A DNA stretch of 46,227 nt, from NCBI GenBank assembly GCA_016214265.1, contig JACROU010000006.1, positions 1-46,227 on the forward strand, in the 5' to 3' direction. Source of the DNA: Candidatus Omnitrophota bacterium. Lineage in GTDB: Bacteria; Omnitrophota; Omnitrophia; Omnitrophales; JACROU01. Positions within the stretch are counted from its first letter, which is position 1; each line of letters opens with the position of its first letter. Made by a program: the position numbers and the translations under genes. The notes beneath the pieces are model-generated. The model searched no databases and was not told the DNA's origin. It saw only the letters and a program-made list of their open reading frames with translations. This document shows positions 8,078-16,454 of the stretch, piece by piece.

Positions 8078-9866
8078 GAACTCTCACTCCAGTATTTTGA
8101 TTCGGCTGAACGGGCTGGACCATTGCCCTTGGCTGAGGAGATATAACCACGGTTTTCTTTTTTGGTTGATCGTTCATAATCTCATTCCACGCAAGTAAAA
8201 CCTGATTCATTATTTTGCCGCAAGTAAAGCCGCCTGACTTACCATGCTCAACAAAACAAATAAAGGCAACTTTGGGTTTTTCATACGGAAAAAATCCCGA
8301 AAACCAGGCGTGAGAAGCGCCGCCAGTACATTGAGCCGTTCCCGTTTTGCCACAAAATTTCATAAAAGGAACCCGCGCATACTGTCCGGTTCCAAAATCG
8401 GATTCAACAACCTTAAGCAGTCCATTCTTTACAATTTTGACGTCGTCATGATTTAAATTTATTTTCTTACGCTGCGGCTTCATCCCTTTGACAAAATGAG
8501 GCGATGGCATTTCATTTTCCAAAGCAACGGCGCCCATCATGCGCATCAATTCAAGAGGTGTAGTTAGAAGAAAACCTTGCCCGATCGAATAGTTAATCGT
8601 ATCACCCTGATACCACATATCGTGAACTTTGTTACGTTTCCAATTCTTATCGGGGACCGTTCCTACGATAAAAGGAACTTCTACATCTTCCGGCTCTCCA
8701 ATTCCAAGCCGGCGCGACATAGCTGCGATTTCTTCTGGTTCCAGCATGCGACCGGCGTTGTAAAAAAACACGTCGCAAGAACGTTCAAGAGCTTTTGTTA
8801 TGTTGACCACCTGATGTCCTTCGCTGTACCAGCATTTAAACGGACGACTGCCCGGTTTTAGCCGGAAAAAGCCTTTGCAGAAAAATGAGGTGTTGATGTT
8901 CACCACGCCTTTTTCAAGCGCCGCCAAAGCAGTCACCACTTTAAAAACCGACCCGGGAGGATAAGAAGACCGGAGTCCCCGATCCATCATGGGATGAAAC
9001 GGATCCTTCATCAGCGCAGCTCGCTCTTTACCTTTCGTGGGATCAATAAAAATATTCGGGTCATAACTCGGCTGACTCACCCAAACCAGAATATCTCCGG
9101 ATTCCAAATCCATCATGCCCACTGCACCCTTGGCATCGCCCATAATTTCCTCAACTCGAGATTGCAGACGCATGTCAATCGCAAGTGTCACATCCTGGCC
9201 TTTTTGAGTTTTTCGCTCGGACAACACCTGAGTTTGTTTGCCTCGGGAATCCACCTCAACCTGCAAACCACCGTTTTCACCACGCAAAATATCATCCAGC
9301 CCCTTCTCAATTCCCGCGCGACCAATCAGGTCATCCGGCTGATAACGTTCTTCGTCATCCTGCTCCAACTCATTTTTTGAAACTCGCCCGACATAACCGA
9401 CCAAATGGGCCGCATCTTCACCAAACGGATAATCCCGAACGGACTCGACCTGAATAAGCACTCCTCCAAAATCCGGTTTCGCCTCTTCAATCATCATCAT
9501 AATTTTCGCGTCAACTCCGCGGGCAAGCACAACGGGCATGAACGAAACTTTCCTGCCTCTCTTGACGCGATCTTTAATTTCTTTCTCGGTAATATTCAAA
9601 ATCTGGGCCAGCTTCGGAATGTCGTTCTTGTCAAAATCTCCCGGTAGGACAGAAACATTGTACGACGGGCGGCTTCCGGCCAGGACCACCCCATTTCGGT
9701 CATAAATGTTTCCTCGGGGTGCAAGCAGGGGAATAACGCGGATGCGGTTATGCTCGCTTTGCCGAAAGTAGTATGGCCCTTTAATAATTTGAATATTGAA
9801 AAGTCCGGCTATGAGCAGTGCGAAGATCGCCAGAATGAGAATGCGGAATGTGGAATATCGAAACAT
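8064..9866 (-). CDS. mrdA: Penicillin-binding protein 2 (transpeptidase)
   Basis: A class B PBP that crosslinks peptidoglycan during elongation. Numbered from an alternative TTG at 9881 (605 residues), it has an N-terminal membrane anchor (about 13-33), a pedestal domain beginning RGNIYDRNG (56-64), and the transpeptidase motifs SVFK (Ser311, Lys314), SCD (368-370) and KTG (512-514). The tail from about 571 is rich in Pro and Gln and probably disordered. The ATG at 9866 (600 residues) is preferred as a normal codon just before the membrane segment; the TTG at 9881 overlaps the mreD stop. Neither has a clear ribosome-binding site, so coupling to mreD is likely. Confidence 0.93.
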   Translation of the reverse strand: MFRYSTFRILILAIFALLIAGLFNIQIIKGPYYFRQSEHNRIRVIPLLAPRGNIYDRNGVVLAGSRPSYNVSVLPGDFDKNDIPKLAQILNITEKEIKDRVKRGRKVSFMPVVLARGVDAKIMMMIEEAKPDFGGVLIQVESVRDYPFGEDAAHLVGYVGRVSKNELEQDDEERYQPDDLIGRAGIEKGLDDILRGENGGLQVEVDSRGKQTQVLSERKTQKGQDVTLAIDMRLQSRVEEIMGDAKGAVGMMDLESGDILVWVSQPSYDPNIFIDPTKGKERAALMKDPFHPMMDRGLRSSYPPGSVFKVVTALAALEKGVVNINTSFFCKGFFRLKPGSRPFKCWYSEGHQVVNITKALERSCDVFFYNAGRMLEPEEIAAMSRRLGIGEPEDVEVPFIVGTVPDKNWKRNKVHDMWYQGDTINYSIGQGFLLTTPLELMRMMGAVALENEMPSPHFVKGMKPQRKKINLNHDDVKIVKNGLLKVVESDFGTGQYARVPFMKFCGKTGTAQCTGGASHAWFSGFFPYEKPKVAFICFVEHGKSGGFTCGKIMNQVLLAWNEIMNDQPKKKTVVISPQPRAMVQPVQPNQNTGVRVHVGD

Positions 9867-9877
9867 TGAGTTTGAAA

Positions 9878-10387
9878 TCAAGTGTTAAAACTTATGTGTG
9901 AAGATCTGGGGTAACAAATCCGTTCAAAAAAACCGATAAGCCAGGCGGCTAAAATCGCGGTTGTAAGAGAATGAAGAATGCTAAGCCACCAAAAATTTCC
10001 TGAAATACCGCCTCCGGTCAAAGCCATAGTGACTAGGGCGTAAACCCAAAAATGGACCAGCGAAAACACAAAACAGGCGGCTCCTTTCATCAAAAAATTC
10101 TGGCGGTCAATTTTAAGACTGACAATAAAAGTCAGTCCCGCGGCAAGAAAATAGCCGAGTGTTTCAGCGCCAAAAAATCCGGAGGCAAAAAGATCACGGA
10201 TAAGCCCCAGAAGAATAGCGACAAAAAGCGCGCTACGGCGATCGATCGCGAACGACCAGAAAACAATGAAGATTAAAAACAAGTCGGGGCGTATCCCGAA
10301 GAGTTGAACCGAGCGGCTGAAGAAAAATTCGAAGGCGATTACGACGAGCGCGAGAATTCCAGCTCTTTGCGTGTTCGAGCCATGCAC
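9878..10387 (-). CDS. mreD: MreD, rod-shape membrane protein
   Basis: 169 residues, almost entirely hydrophobic, with about five or six membrane helices and few charged residues. This is typical of MreD, the small membrane partner that balances MreC and PBP2 activity. Sequence conservation in the family is weak, so the call rests on size, topology and position between mreC and mrdA. The start is GTG at 10387 with an excellent GGAGG 7 bases upstream; this places 49 bp of overlap with the end of mreC. No in-frame ATG is available nearby. Confidence 0.9.
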   Translation of the reverse strand: MHGSNTQRAGILALVVIAFEFFFSRSVQLFGIRPDLFLIFIVFWSFAIDRRSALFVAILLGLIRDLFASGFFGAETLGYFLAAGLTFIVSLKIDRQNFLMKGAACFVFSLVHFWVYALVTMALTGGGISGNFWWLSILHSLTTAILAAWLIGFFERICYPRSSHISFNT

Positions 10388-11160
10388 AGGACTTCCTCCA
10401 GTTTTGAGAAATCGACAAATGGTGTGACCAAAGCATAAAGGTGAAGGCCATCTTTGTCTTTTCCAACCGTATCCACTTTTCCGACGGGTATCCCCTTCGG
10501 ATAAATTCCACCCATTCCGGATGTCACCACCGTATCACCCACTTTAATCGTGCTGGCCAAATCCATGTACATAATCCGAAGTGTTTTGCTGTCTTCACCG
10601 GACAAAAGCCCGATATCGCGCGACTCCTGTCCCACTACGCTGACCTTTGACGAGTAATCCGTCAGCAGCATAATGTGGGCCGTAGTCGCCGAAGCGGAAA
10701 TTACCCTCCCCACCAATCCTTGAGAAGTCACAATGGGCATATCCTTCTGAACACCGTCTTTCGTTCCCTTGTTGATCACAACGTCCTGATCCCAAAAAGA
10801 AAGTCCACGAAAAACAATTTTCGCAAGCGCGACGGTTTTGGGATAACGGTCGAGGTAGGGCAGCAATTTCTGGATGCGGGCGATTTGGTTTTCAAATTCC
10901 TTAAGCTGGGAAATTTCTATCTTGAGCTGGGAAATCTGTGAACGCAATTCTTGATTCTGTTTATAGACGGTGAAAATGTCACGGGTTCTAGTGAACACAC
11001 CTTTTAAACTGTCCGAGAAAAAATCTGTGGTTTCAAACAGGGGTTTGAACGTTTGAGTGGAAATGGAACGGACGGTTTCAGGAAATGGCGTGGCGACGGA
11101 AGAAAGGATTAAAGGAACGAATGCCAAAATGGCAAGTAAGATAAAAACTCGTGGTCTCAC
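10339..11160 (-). CDS. mreC: MreC, rod-shape periplasmic scaffold
   Basis: 273 residues. An N-terminal membrane helix (about 5-22) is followed by a coiled coil (about 62-100, ELRSQISQLKIEISQLKEFE region) and then two beta domains with PIVTSQGLVGRV (about 144-155) and VTSGMGGIYPKGIPVGKV (about 212-229), both MreC hallmarks. It forms filaments in the periplasm that activate PBP2-RodA. The start is GTG at 11160, with AAGGA 9 bases upstream. It lies 63 bp after mreB in the same operon. The 3' end overlaps mreD. Confidence 0.93.
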   Translation of the reverse strand: MRPRVFILLAILAFVPLILSSVATPFPETVRSISTQTFKPLFETTDFFSDSLKGVFTRTRDIFTVYKQNQELRSQISQLKIEISQLKEFENQIARIQKLLPYLDRYPKTVALAKIVFRGLSFWDQDVVINKGTKDGVQKDMPIVTSQGLVGRVISASATTAHIMLLTDYSSKVSVVGQESRDIGLLSGEDSKTLRIMYMDLASTIKVGDTVVTSGMGGIYPKGIPVGKVDTVGKDKDGLHLYALVTPFVDFSKLEEVLCMARTRKELEFSRSS

Positions 11161-11223
11161 CGCGACATTCCTTTAAAATGAAGGTAAGGGCGATCCTGGT
11201 GGCCGCCTCTAAAAAATCAAAAA

Positions 11224-12282
11224 TCAACGATGATCGTATTTTGAATTCTGGTGATTGTTGACCGACAGCTTTTTGAGCAGATTGATATCACTGAGATATC
11301 TTCCCGTTCCAAGAGCGATTGCGGTCAAAGGATCATCTGCAATGTGAACAGGGAGGCCCGTCTCTTCAGCCACCAATTTATCAAGTCCACGTAACAGCGC
11401 ACCGCCGCCAGCCAACACCAATCCGCGGTTCAACAAATCAGCAGACAACTCCGGAGGCGTTCTTTCAAGTGTGATGCGAACAGCTTCCAAAATGGCAGAA
11501 GCAGGCTCCGAAAGCGCTTCCCGGATTTCTTCACTGGTAACTGTAATTGTCTTCGGTAAACCCGCAAGAATATCGCGGCCACGGACTTCCATGGTCAGCT
11601 CTTCTTCAAGAGGATACGCGGAACCAATTTTAATTTTTATGTCTTCCGCCGTAGCTTCTCCGATCAAAAGATTGTAGGTTTTTTTGAGATGCTGAACAAT
11701 CGCGTCATCAAACTCATCGCCGCCGATACGGATACTTTTTGCAAACACAATACCAGCCAGAGAAATCACGGCCATTTCCGTCGTACCACCGCCGATATCG
11801 ATAATCATATTTCCAGCCGGTTCGTGAATCGGAAGACCGACGCCGATGGCCGCCGCAACAGGTTCTTCAACCAAATAAACCGGACTGCGAGCCCCAGCTC
11901 TTTCAGCCGAGTCTTTCACGGCACGTTTCTCAACTTCCGTAATGCCACTGGGAACTGCGATGACGACGCGGGGACTGACGAGTCTTTTTTTCTGATTTAC
12001 TTTGCGGATAAAATAACGAAGCATCGCTTCGGTCATATCAAAATCGGCGATAACGCCGTCTTTCATCGGGCGAATAGCAACAATGTTTCCAGGAGTTCTT
12101 CCCAGCATTCGTTTCGCTTCCTCACCGACAGCGACAATATTGTTGGTTCCGCGCTCAACAGCAACAACGGAGGGTTCGCAAAGCACGACGCCCTGCCCTT
12201 TAACATAAACAAGTGTATTTGCGGTACCGAGGTCAATTCCGATATCGTTGGAGAAAAAACCTAATAGTTGGTCGAGAATCAT
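11224..12282 (-). CDS. mreB: MreB, actin-like rod-shape protein
   Basis: 352 residues, the usual length. Actin-fold nucleotide motifs are present: phosphate 1 [13 protein letters not shown] (15-27), phosphate 2 [10 protein letters not shown], and the adenosine motif [11 protein letters not shown] near the C-terminus. The hydrophobic N-terminus (ILDQLLGFF) suits the membrane-binding patch of MreB. It polymerises on the inner membrane and guides the elongation machinery. A good sigma-70-type promoter lies 37-65 bp upstream, so the mre operon is probably transcribed on its own as well as by read-through from aroA. The ribosome-binding site AGAGG is 9 bases before the ATG. Confidence 0.97.
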   Translation of the reverse strand: MILDQLLGFFSNDIGIDLGTANTLVYVKGQGVVLCEPSVVAVERGTNNIVAVGEEAKRMLGRTPGNIVAIRPMKDGVIADFDMTEAMLRYFIRKVNQKKRLVSPRVVIAVPSGITEVEKRAVKDSAERAGARSPVYLVEEPVAAAIGVGLPIHEPAGNMIIDIGGGTTEMAVISLAGIVFAKSIRIGGDEFDDAIVQHLKKTYNLLIGEATAEDIKIKIGSAYPLEEELTMEVRGRDILAGLPKTITVTSEEIREALSEPASAILEAVRITLERTPPELSADLLNRGLVLAGGGALLRGLDKLVAEETGLPVHIADDPLTAIALGTGRYLSDINLLKKLSVNNHQNSKYDHR

Positions 12283-12318
12283 GATTAAACGCCTCTTTGT
12301 GGTTGAAGGTAACTTGGC

Positions 12319-12347
12319 ATTTTATCGGAAAGCGCTATCGTTATCAA
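12319..12347 (-). promoter_or_regulatory. Sigma-70-type promoter of the mre operon
   Basis: Reading on the minus strand, TTGATA (12342-12347) and TAAAAT (12319-12324) are separated by 17 bp. The pair matches the consensus at five of six bases in each box and lies 36 bp upstream of the mreB ATG, in the 84-bp gap after aroA. Confidence 0.7.
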
Positions 12348-12366
12348 TCAATTATCGTTAGATAAG

Positions 12367-13665
12367 TTACGCCGAAAGCGCCGCCAAATCTTCAAAAAAT
12401 CCCGGATAGGAAGTTGCAACACAATCTACATCTTCAATCTCCACACCCTCTTGGCTCAAAAGCCCCGCCACAGCCATGCTCATCGCTGTCCGGTGGTCTC
12501 CATAGCTTTTCACCTTGCCGCCGCGGATAAACGCTTTGCCATGAATGATGCAGCCATCCTCTTTTTCTGTCACCTGAACTCCCAATGCTTTCAAGTTGTC
12601 ACACATGGCCTTGATTCGGTCTGTTTCTTTGACCCGAAGTTCTTGCGCTCCTCGACTCACTGTTTCACCCGAAGCCATTGCAGCGGCAACCATCAAAATC
12701 GGCAGTTCATCAATCAAGCGAGGAATCATCCGGCCGGAAATAGTCGTTCCCCGCAAGAAACTGGTAAAACATTTTATTTCCCCAACAGGCTCAAAATCGG
12801 ACTCATTAACTTTGACCTCAATCTTGGCGCCCATGCGCTTCAACACTTCCAAAAATCCAGTCCGTGTTGGATTCAGGCAGGTATCTTTTACCGTTAAAAA
12901 AGAATCTTCCGAATGAATGGCCGCGACGACAAAAAAGGCCGCAGAGGAAGGATCAGAAGGAATTCTGAAATCTAATCCCACCAGCTTTTTCGAAGGACGA
13001 ACAATCACAGAATCTTCGGTGCGCTCAAAATCCGCCTGGAAAAATTTGAAAAGATTTTCAGTGTGATCCCGCGAGGGCACCGATTCCCGAATCACCGTCT
13101 CACCTTGAGCGTAAAGCCCGGCGAGCATCAGCGCCGATTTCACCTGAGCACTGGAAAGTTTGTTGTCGACATAAATTCCCTGAAGTTTTCCACCCTTGAT
13201 ATGAAGCGGCGGATAATTTCCGTTGTCCGGGCCAGAAATTTCAGCACCCATATCCCGAAGCGGATCCGTAATACGTTTCATGGGCCGCTTCGAAAGTGAA
13301 GCATCCCCTGTCAAAATCGATTCAAATGGCTGTCCCGCCAAAATACCCGCCATCAACCGCAGGGTTGTTCCGGAATTTCCGCAATAAAGTTCTTTTTCTG
13401 AAGGCTTAAGCCCTGTCAATCCAACGCCGCGCACCTCGATATCATTTTTCCCGACACGGATGGGAACACCAAGCGCTTGCAAAACCTGAACGGTATTAAG
13501 ACAATCTTCAGCCATTAAAAAATTGGTGACTCGACTGATCCCTTTAGCCAGAGCAGCGATCATTGCTGCGCGATGCGAAATCGATTTATCGCCGGGAGGT
13601 GTGTAAACACCCCGAATCCCAGCTTCAAGCGGTTTGATTAATTGATTCATAGTAGTAGATGCCAT
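12367..13665 (-). CDS. aroA: 3-phosphoshikimate 1-carboxyvinyltransferase (EPSP synthase)
   Basis: 432 residues, full length. It joins PEP to shikimate-3-phosphate on the way to chorismate, which also feeds the menaquinone genes in this window. Substrate-binding motifs: PPGDKSISHRA (23-33, with Lys27 and Arg32), the PEP loop GNSGTTLRLMAG (96-107), SKRPMKRI (125-132), a LIDELPIL segment with the catalytic Asp, and the C-terminal RVKETDRI and GDHRTAMSMA motifs. The start ATG at 13665 is 7 bp after the small upstream gene and has only a weak AGGT; the internal ATG at 13650 is an alternative. It sits apart from other aro genes. Confidence 0.96.
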   Translation of the reverse strand: MASTTMNQLIKPLEAGIRGVYTPPGDKSISHRAAMIAALAKGISRVTNFLMAEDCLNTVQVLQALGVPIRVGKNDIEVRGVGLTGLKPSEKELYCGNSGTTLRLMAGILAGQPFESILTGDASLSKRPMKRITDPLRDMGAEISGPDNGNYPPLHIKGGKLQGIYVDNKLSSAQVKSALMLAGLYAQGETVIRESVPSRDHTENLFKFFQADFERTEDSVIVRPSKKLVGLDFRIPSDPSSAAFFVVAAIHSEDSFLTVKDTCLNPTRTGFLEVLKRMGAKIEVKVNESDFEPVGEIKCFTSFLRGTTISGRMIPRLIDELPILMVAAAMASGETVSRGAQELRVKETDRIKAMCDNLKALGVQVTEKEDGCIIHGKAFIRGGKVKSYGDHRTAMSMAVAGLLSQEGVEIEDVDCVATSYPGFFEDLAALSA

Positions 13666-13672
13666 TGTTTAC

Positions 13673-13903
13673 CTATGCGCGATGGGTCGTGAAATAACGG
13701 CCACGCCTGAGTTCAACAAACATTTTGTCCTGATTTTCCGAAATCAACTGCAATTGAGTATCAATTTTATCCAGGCGATCCAAAACTTTTTTCAGATCAC
13801 CCTCTGAAGAACTTTCTTTGGATTGAGCCTTCACCTCATGCGCCACAAACACAATCGCGCCAATCAAAACCAAAATGGAAACAACGCCCCAAAATTGTTT
13901 CAT
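13673..13903 (-). CDS. Small membrane-anchored coiled-coil protein, unknown function
   Basis: 76 residues from ATG 13903, which has a GGGGGG purine-rich site just upstream. A longer frame is open to 13984 but would overlap the preceding gene by 71 bp and lacks a better site. One hydrophobic segment (about 6-22) is probably a membrane anchor or uncleaved signal, followed by a charged region and a short predicted coiled coil (LKKVLDRLDKIDTQLQLISENQ). It lies 10 bp after the 247-residue coiled-coil gene and 7 bp before aroA. I do not recognise the family. A partnership with the upstream coiled-coil protein is likely from context only. Confidence 0.6.
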   Translation of the reverse strand: MKQFWGVVSILVLIGAIVFVAHEVKAQSKESSSEGDLKKVLDRLDKIDTQLQLISENQDKMFVELRRGRYFTTHRA

Positions 13904-13913
13904 ATCTCCCCCC

Positions 13914-14657
13914 TTAGGCTTTTGTGAAAACGCGAACAATATCCCCTTCTTTGATCTGAGACTTGCCTTCCTGAAGAATTTCACAAGATGAAAGCGAATC
14001 GTAAAGTTTTGTAACAGCTACTTTTCCGATTACCTTATCACCTCGAACAATATCCAATTGATCTTTCAAATTGATGCCATCCAGTTTCCCAATACCCGCA
14101 ACAATAAAGTTGTATTCCCGATTAACCAGAACCACTTTTCCCGACGCCGGTTTCTCCGGTGTTTTTTGCGCAGGAGTTGAAGAGATAGCGGAAGAACCTT
14201 TTTGCTCAATCGCAGCTGCCAAACCAGGAATAGATGACTCTTCTGCCTGTTGCACAGAAACTTGATCCTGATCGGCCTGCTGTTTTTCGAAATATTCCAC
14301 ACGGGCTTTCAAATCTTTATTTTCCTTATCCAAAAGACGGATCTTCTCGGTCAAATCTTTTATTTTGGTATCGGACTGGGCAATTTTATTCAGATTTTTG
14401 GTGAGCTCTTGATTCTTGTTGCGGACTTCCGCTTTAATTTCATCCATCTGGCTTTCGAGAGAGCTTAAATTCTGTGTCTTATCCTGAAGCTGTTTGTCCT
14501 TTTCCTGAACAGCAGATTGCATTTCAGATATGTTTTTTTCAGCGGCAATGCGGGATTTTCGCTCTCCATCAATTTGTGTGAAAAAATAGACAGTTCCAGC
14601 CAGAGAAATCGCGGCTAGAACAAATGCGGCGATAATACTAACCTGTAAACCTTTCAT
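13914..14657 (-). CDS. Membrane-anchored coiled-coil protein with C-terminal beta domain, unknown function
   Basis: 247 residues. An N-terminal membrane helix (about 7-28) is followed by a long coiled coil (about 33-135, heptad-rich in K, E, Q, L), a Pro/Ser/Ala linker (about 140-170), and a compact C-terminal domain of about 75 residues. That domain starts GKVVLVNREYNFIVAGIG and contains KEGDIVRVF, reminiscent of small periplasmic beta-barrel domains that begin with a 'nucleus of repeated Val/Gly strands'. It is likely exported to the periplasmic face. The start at 14657 has AAGGAG 8 bases upstream and a strong promoter at 14704-14732. No family name can be given. Confidence 0.7.
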   Translation of the reverse strand: MKGLQVSIIAAFVLAAISLAGTVYFFTQIDGERKSRIAAEKNISEMQSAVQEKDKQLQDKTQNLSSLESQMDEIKAEVRNKNQELTKNLNKIAQSDTKIKDLTEKIRLLDKENKDLKARVEYFEKQQADQDQVSVQQAEESSIPGLAAAIEQKGSSAISSTPAQKTPEKPASGKVVLVNREYNFIVAGIGKLDGINLKDQLDIVRGDKVIGKVAVTKLYDSLSSCEILQEGKSQIKEGDIVRVFTKA

Positions 14658-14703
14658 ACTGAAGTCTCCTTAGTATCCGGAAGTTGGGGCAAATGAAGGT
14701 GTC

Positions 14704-14732
14704 ATAGTAACACGGGTTTGAACCCTGATCAA
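14704..14732 (-). promoter_or_regulatory. Sigma-70-type promoter with palindromic spacer
   Basis: On the minus strand, TTGATC (14727-14732) and TACTAT (14704-14709) are 17 bp apart. The spacer contains GGGTT-CA-AACCC, a 5-bp inverted repeat that could be an operator. The promoter would drive the coiled-coil gene starting at 14657. Confidence 0.6.
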
Positions 14733-14783
14733 GAACGAGGTATAAGTCTCGATATTTCACTATGTTACAACCTGAATTTTTAA

Positions 14784-14789
14784 TATAAT
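14784..14789 (+). promoter_or_regulatory. -10 box (TATAAT) very close to the start codon
   Basis: A perfect TATAAT ends 11 bp before the ATG at 14801. There is no convincing -35 (TATGTT at the 17-bp spacing) and no Shine-Dalgarno sequence before the ATG, so the transcript is expected to be nearly leaderless. Confidence 0.5.
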
Positions 14790-14800
14790 CCTCACTCGTT

Positions 14801-15583
14801 ATGCTAAATCATCTTCGAAAAAATACGCGCGTAATCTGCTGGCTCATTGTTGGCTCTTTCGTTATTTGGGGCGTGGGAAGTGCTGTGTTCACGGGACTTT
14901 CTGGCGGAGGCAATACAGCCGGCAAAGTTTTTGGGAAAAGGATATCTAATCAGGAATTCAATCGGCACCTGAAACTCATTCGCATATTTGGCGGACCGGA
15001 AATAGAAACAAAAGATGCAGCTTCCGTCGAAGCACTCACTTGGGAGCAGATTGCCCTATCCATCAAGGCCAAACGCGAGGGGATCAAGGTAACTGATGAA
15101 GAAGTTCAAGGTGAAATCCTGAAACGCATGGCAGGACCTCAGGCTTACGACCCAGAATTATATGGTCGTTGGGTACAAAATGTTTTCCAGGAAGGCCCGC
15201 GCGTTTTCGAGGAAAAAATTCGCGATCTGGTTGCCATTCAAAAATTGCTTGATCAAATCCCGGTGCAAGTCACTTTGACCGATGAGTCTTTGAAGAAAAA
15301 ATATTTCGCCGTGCATCCCGAAGCAAAACCAGAAGAATTCGAAAAAATGAAAGAGGGCTACCGCTCAGCAATGACCGAACTGGCTAAACGTGAAACTAAG
15401 CGGAAATATATTAATCAAATCATCCGAGAGGCAAATATTCGAAGTTTTCTGGAAGACCGAAGGAAAGCGGAAGAAAAAACGATGATTGAAACGCCGATTC
15501 CCGGCTCACCACAGCCTTTGAGAACCCCGATACCGAAACCTATTTCGAAAGAAGCGACTTCAACTCCTTCAAAAAGTGATTGA
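14801..15583 (+). CDS. Membrane-anchored SurA-N/PpiD-like protein lacking a PPIase domain
   Basis: 260 residues. An N-terminal membrane helix (about 12-33) is followed by a helical region like the SurA N-terminal chaperone domain: GKVFGKRISNQEFNRHLKL (41-59), and IKVTDEEVQGEI, the usual 'vs.devd..i' pattern. PpiD and SurA proteins normally carry a parvulin prolyl-isomerase domain after this; here the protein ends in a Pro/Thr/Ser-rich tail (about 230-260) with no parvulin domain. It probably faces the periplasm and helps fold or hold exported proteins, but this is inference. No ribosome-binding site precedes the ATG; see the promoter entry. The last 44 bp overlap the 3' end of nrdR on the opposite strand. 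Confidence 0.75.
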   Translation: MLNHLRKNTRVICWLIVGSFVIWGVGSAVFTGLSGGGNTAGKVFGKRISNQEFNRHLKLIRIFGGPEIETKDAASVEALTWEQIALSIKAKREGIKVTDEEVQGEILKRMAGPQAYDPELYGRWVQNVFQEGPRVFEEKIRDLVAIQKLLDQIPVQVTLTDESLKKKYFAVHPEAKPEEFEKMKEGYRSAMTELAKRETKRKYINQIIREANIRSFLEDRRKAEEKTMIETPIPGSPQPLRTPIPKPISKEATSTPSKSD

Positions 15584-15992
15584 TGTCTTTGAACTGCCGG
15601 TAAACGCTCGCGAAACGCACATAAGCCACTTCATCCGTTTCAGATAATTTCTTCATCACAAATTCACCGATCACATCTGACGGGACTTCCCGCTCATACT
15701 TTTCGCTGATCAATTTGTCGAGTTCACCGACAATGGCTTCCTGAGTTTCCGCCGAAACCGGGCGTTTTTCACAAGCTTTCCGGATACCCGCCAAAACTTT
15801 CATGCGATCATACGGCTCTCGGGTCCCCCCTTTTTTGATTACCAGAGTGGGAATTTCATCAACGCGCTCGTACGTGGTGTACCGACGCTTGCATTTTGTG
15901 CATTCACGTCGCCGGCGAATGGCAAGCCCTTCGTCCGATGAGCGGGAATCGATGACTTTATCGTCATCATATTTGCAATAAGGGCATTTCAT
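15540..15992 (-). CDS. nrdR: NrdR, ATP-cone repressor of ribonucleotide reductase genes
   Basis: 150 residues, the usual length. A Zn ribbon at the N-terminus (Cys3, Cys6, Cys31, Cys34) is followed by the arginine-rich DNA-binding part (RRRRE, RRYTTYE) and an ATP-cone domain from about residue 48 (VIKKGGTREPYDR). NrdR senses dATP/ATP and represses nrd genes; no nrd gene is in the window. It begins 3 bp after the remains of glyA, as the last gene of the purine operon. Linkage of glyA to nrdR is common in bacteria. The 3' end overlaps the convergent SurA-N-like gene by 44 bp. Confidence 0.96.
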   Translation of the reverse strand: MKCPYCKYDDDKVIDSRSSDEGLAIRRRRECTKCKRRYTTYERVDEIPTLVIKKGGTREPYDRMKVLAGIRKACEKRPVSAETQEAIVGELDKLISEKYEREVPSDVIGEFVMKKLSETDEVAYVRFASVYRQFKDINHFLKELKSLLSK

Positions 15993-15995
15993 GAA

Positions 15996-16454
15996 TTAAT
16001 CCATCCTGCGGCGCAGGCCTTCATAGAGCGGGAATTTTTTTACGAGATCTTCGACCCGACCGCGCACTTTCGCAAGTGCGGCCTCGTTCGCATTCTTATC
16101 GAGCGTGATATTGATCAGGTCTGCGATTTCTTCCATATCTTTTTCTTTCAAACCGCGCGTCGTCACTGCCGGGGTTCCAAGCCGGATTCCGGAAGCGACG
16201 AACGGAGATTTTTCATCAAACGGAATCACGTTTTTGTTTACGGTGATACGGACATGATCCAACGCATCGGACGCTTCTTTTCCGGTAAATCCTTTCACGG
16301 TCACATCCACGAGCATCAAATGATTATCCGTTCCGCCGGAAACGATGCGGAATCCACTTTTCGCCAAGCGAGCGGCAAGCGCTTTGGCATTGGCGACGAT
16401 TTGACGCTGATAGACTTTGAAGTCATCCGAGAGCGCTTCCTTGAGCGCCACCGC
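15996..16454 (-). pseudogene. glyA: Serine hydroxymethyltransferase, C-terminal part in a shifted frame
   Basis: From [17 protein letters not shown] onward, 152 residues match the C-terminal part of SHMT, including [20 protein letters not shown] and [14 protein letters not shown], and the end is normal. The homologous part starts abruptly at about 16454; the frame is open further upstream to 16592, but that stretch is the glyA N-part read out of frame. About 54 residues that should join the two halves are absent, including the TTTTHKT loop with the PLP-binding lysine. The fragment could not act as a complete SHMT. It lies 3 bp before nrdR. Confidence 0.85.

Noticed and set aside
14710..14726. 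T-arm-like sequence (GGGTTTGAACCC) as part of a tRNA gene
   Set aside because: No acceptor, D or anticodon stems surround it; it is the spacer of a promoter.
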